A stretch of DNA of 64,000 nt from BQJU01 sp965229635. Its GTDB lineage: Bacteria; Bacteroidota; Bacteroidia; Chitinophagales; Saprospiraceae. The stretch lies in NCBI GenBank assembly GCA_965229635.1, contig OZ245894.1, positions 5,642,001-5,706,000 of the forward strand, written 5' to 3'. The notes beneath the pieces were generated by a model, which saw only the letters and a list, made by a program, of their open reading frames with translations, was not told where the DNA came from and did no database searches. Position 1 is the stretch's first letter. The number at the start of each line of letters is the position of its first letter. This document shows positions 62,860 through 64,000 of this stretch, one piece after another. The translations under genes were made by a program, and so were the position numbers.

Positions 62860-63291
62860 ATGAAAAAACCAACAAGGATTGCAGCATTTGCAATGACTGC
62901 TTTGTTAATCTTTTTTAGCACCCAATTGCTTCTGGCACAAGATGCAATGGCCAGCCACGATCACGACTATGGCCAGTTTAATATTGTGCTTTGGTTTGGT
63001 ATGCTGGAACTGCCCTTCCTGTTCCTTTGTGTCGTTTATAGCTTTAAAACCGCTGCTGCGCTTAAGGGTGGAGTGTTTGGTCAGGGTATGAACTACCTGG
63101 CCTGGGGTTTTCTGGTGATGGCCGTGGGACACATCGCGATGCAAATCAACCACGTATTTCATTACGACATCTTTCGGCAACCCTTTGGAACTGTGACCGG
63201 TAGCATTCTGTGGTTTATTGCCCTGATGATTACCTGGGGTTTGTCGGCAGTAGGATTTTACAGCATTTATAAGGTGAGTAAACAGGAATAA
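62860..63291 (+). CDS. Hypothetical membrane protein with His/Asp-rich N-terminus
   Basis: A 143-residue protein. A signal peptide or first helix (about 6-26, ending LLLAQ) is followed by MASHDHDYG and three transmembrane helices (about 43-62, 78-98, 112-135) with histidines near the membrane (AVGHIAMQINHVFHYD). The His placement could bind metal or heme, but I do not recognise the family. It is followed 7 bases later by the next gene, so they are probably an operon. Confidence 0.7.
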   Translation: MKKPTRIAAFAMTALLIFFSTQLLLAQDAMASHDHDYGQFNIVLWFGMLELPFLFLCVVYSFKTAAALKGGVFGQGMNYLAWGFLVMAVGHIAMQINHVFHYDIFRQPFGTVTGSILWFIALMITWGLSAVGFYSIYKVSKQE

Positions 63292-63298
63292 GCGGCTT

Positions 63299-64000
63299 AT
63301 GCTTAATTGGTTCAGAAAAAGGCGGAATTCAAATAATGCAAGGGGAAGTGATCCACTGGTTGGGGAAATCTACAACTTAAAAGAATTTCTGGAAGGACAG
63401 TTTTCAACCAAAGATCCCATACCCGCCTCGCTGATCAACTTTACCCGGGAATATCTGGCAAAGGAAGAGGCTGATATCATCAACCAGCTACCTGAGTTTT
63501 ACCTGCAGTACGAACAGTTTTTGACCGAAATCGGATCACGCTCGCGGTATACCTTGCAAGGGTTGCGTAAGCAGGTCAAAAAGAACTTCCCGCAACTAAT
63601 CACACTGAACCACTTTGGCTTCATTTTTGGCACGAGCGAATACCAAAAGGAGATTTTACTGTGTAAGCTGTTCCTGGACGTTTTGCTCAATCACATCATT
63701 CGGGTATTGGGACAGGTGCAGGAAAGCTTCTTCGAAAATGCCCGAAGCTGGGTAACATCCCTTCCCTACCCGGAGAAGGGCTTTCCTCCTTTGCATAACG
63801 CCAATCATCAATATGGCAACCTCAAAGAAGAACTTGCCGGCTTTTCCTTTCTGGTCAACGATACCCTTCGTAAAAAAATGGGAGATGCCTTTGCCCAAAA
63901 GGCCTATGATAGTTCCTACAATAACATTGCCAGGAACTACAAATACCTCAATAGCTTTCCCATTATCATTTCCCTAATTCCGAAACGCTACCTGGATACC
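63299..64000 (+). CDS. Hypothetical protein, 3' end beyond the window
   Basis: An open frame of 234 codons from ATG 63299 with no stop before the window ends. It is a soluble, largely helical, basic protein (LNWFRKRRNSNNARG at the start; FTREYLAKEEADIINQLPEFY). No known domain is recognised in the visible part. Its start is 7 bases after the preceding stop codon, which implies co-transcription with the small membrane protein. Confidence 0.65.
   Translation, partial: MLNWFRKRRNSNNARGSDPLVGEIYNLKEFLEGQFSTKDPIPASLINFTREYLAKEEADIINQLPEFYLQYEQFLTEIGSRSRYTLQGLRKQVKKNFPQLITLNHFGFIFGTSEYQKEILLCKLFLDVLLNHIIRVLGQVQESFFENARSWVTSLPYPEKGFPPLHNANHQYGNLKEELAGFSFLVNDTLRKKMGDAFAQKAYDSSYNNIARNYKYLNSFPIIISLIPKRYLDT

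Overview
The window looks like a chromosome segment from a marine-type Bacteroidota, most plausibly a Saprospiria-like lineage. The clues are secreted proteins with type IX secretion (T9SS) C-terminal sorting domains, TPR-PD40-OmpA scaffolds like PorE, a TonB-dependent receptor, many lipoproteins, ECF sigma-70 and DUF1573 proteins, menaquinone genes of the futalosine type, and TAnnTTTG promoter boxes. I recognise no tRNA, rRNA, CRISPR array, prophage or transposase. The class assignment is inference.

Layout. 0-10 kb: an ECF sigma factor, a PAP2/vanadium-haloperoxidase-like lipoprotein, and the two agmatine-to-putrescine enzymes aguA and aguB. aguA and aguB are separated by an AT-rich interval holding a frameshifted membrane gene, possible gene fragments, a 56-codon membrane gene and an orphan secreted protein. 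A sterol-desaturase-like enzyme, a repeat-rich gap and a nudix-rhomboid-rlmH operon follow. 10-20 kb: purU and purB (convergent, with overlapping stops), a 51-residue Lys/Cys-rich protein, a coupled three-gene acyl-transfer operon (SGNH, SGNH with LysM, MBOAT), DUF502, a DUF1573 lipoprotein and a UbiA-type prenyltransferase. 20-30 kb: two TPR-PD40 envelope scaffolds (one ending in OmpA, one in two SPOR domains), alanine dehydrogenase, a DEAD-box helicase, a repeat island, mqnD and an RluA-type pseudouridine synthase.

30-45 kb: a T9SS FG-GAP/ASPIC protein, a retropepsin-like protease, and a surface/outer-membrane/inner-membrane trio. The trio is a T9SS protein made of two ~448-residue repeats, a TonB-dependent receptor, and a membrane protein that I read as a divergent PiT-type phosphate permease. 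A third TPR-PD40-OmpA protein follows. 45-64 kb: a hydrolytic set (GH20 hexosaminidase, M28 and M49-like peptidases, two paralogous T9SS proteins, an S1-type protease with a dockerin-like tail, a di-heme cytochrome c, a TIG lipoprotein, a propeller-amidohydrolase fusion and a prolyl oligopeptidase), then DinB, a small membrane protein and a gene running off the end.

The most unusual things are: (i) a dispersed repeat at 7828-8040, 8314-8369 and 28389-28603 whose copies keep a hairpin at the same place although the arm sequences differ; (ii) the candidate phosphate-uptake trio at 35.3-42.4 kb; (iii) the degraded island between aguA and aguB; (iv) a secreted protease lacking the expected sorting domain. 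All names rest on motif reading by eye. No search or folding program was run.
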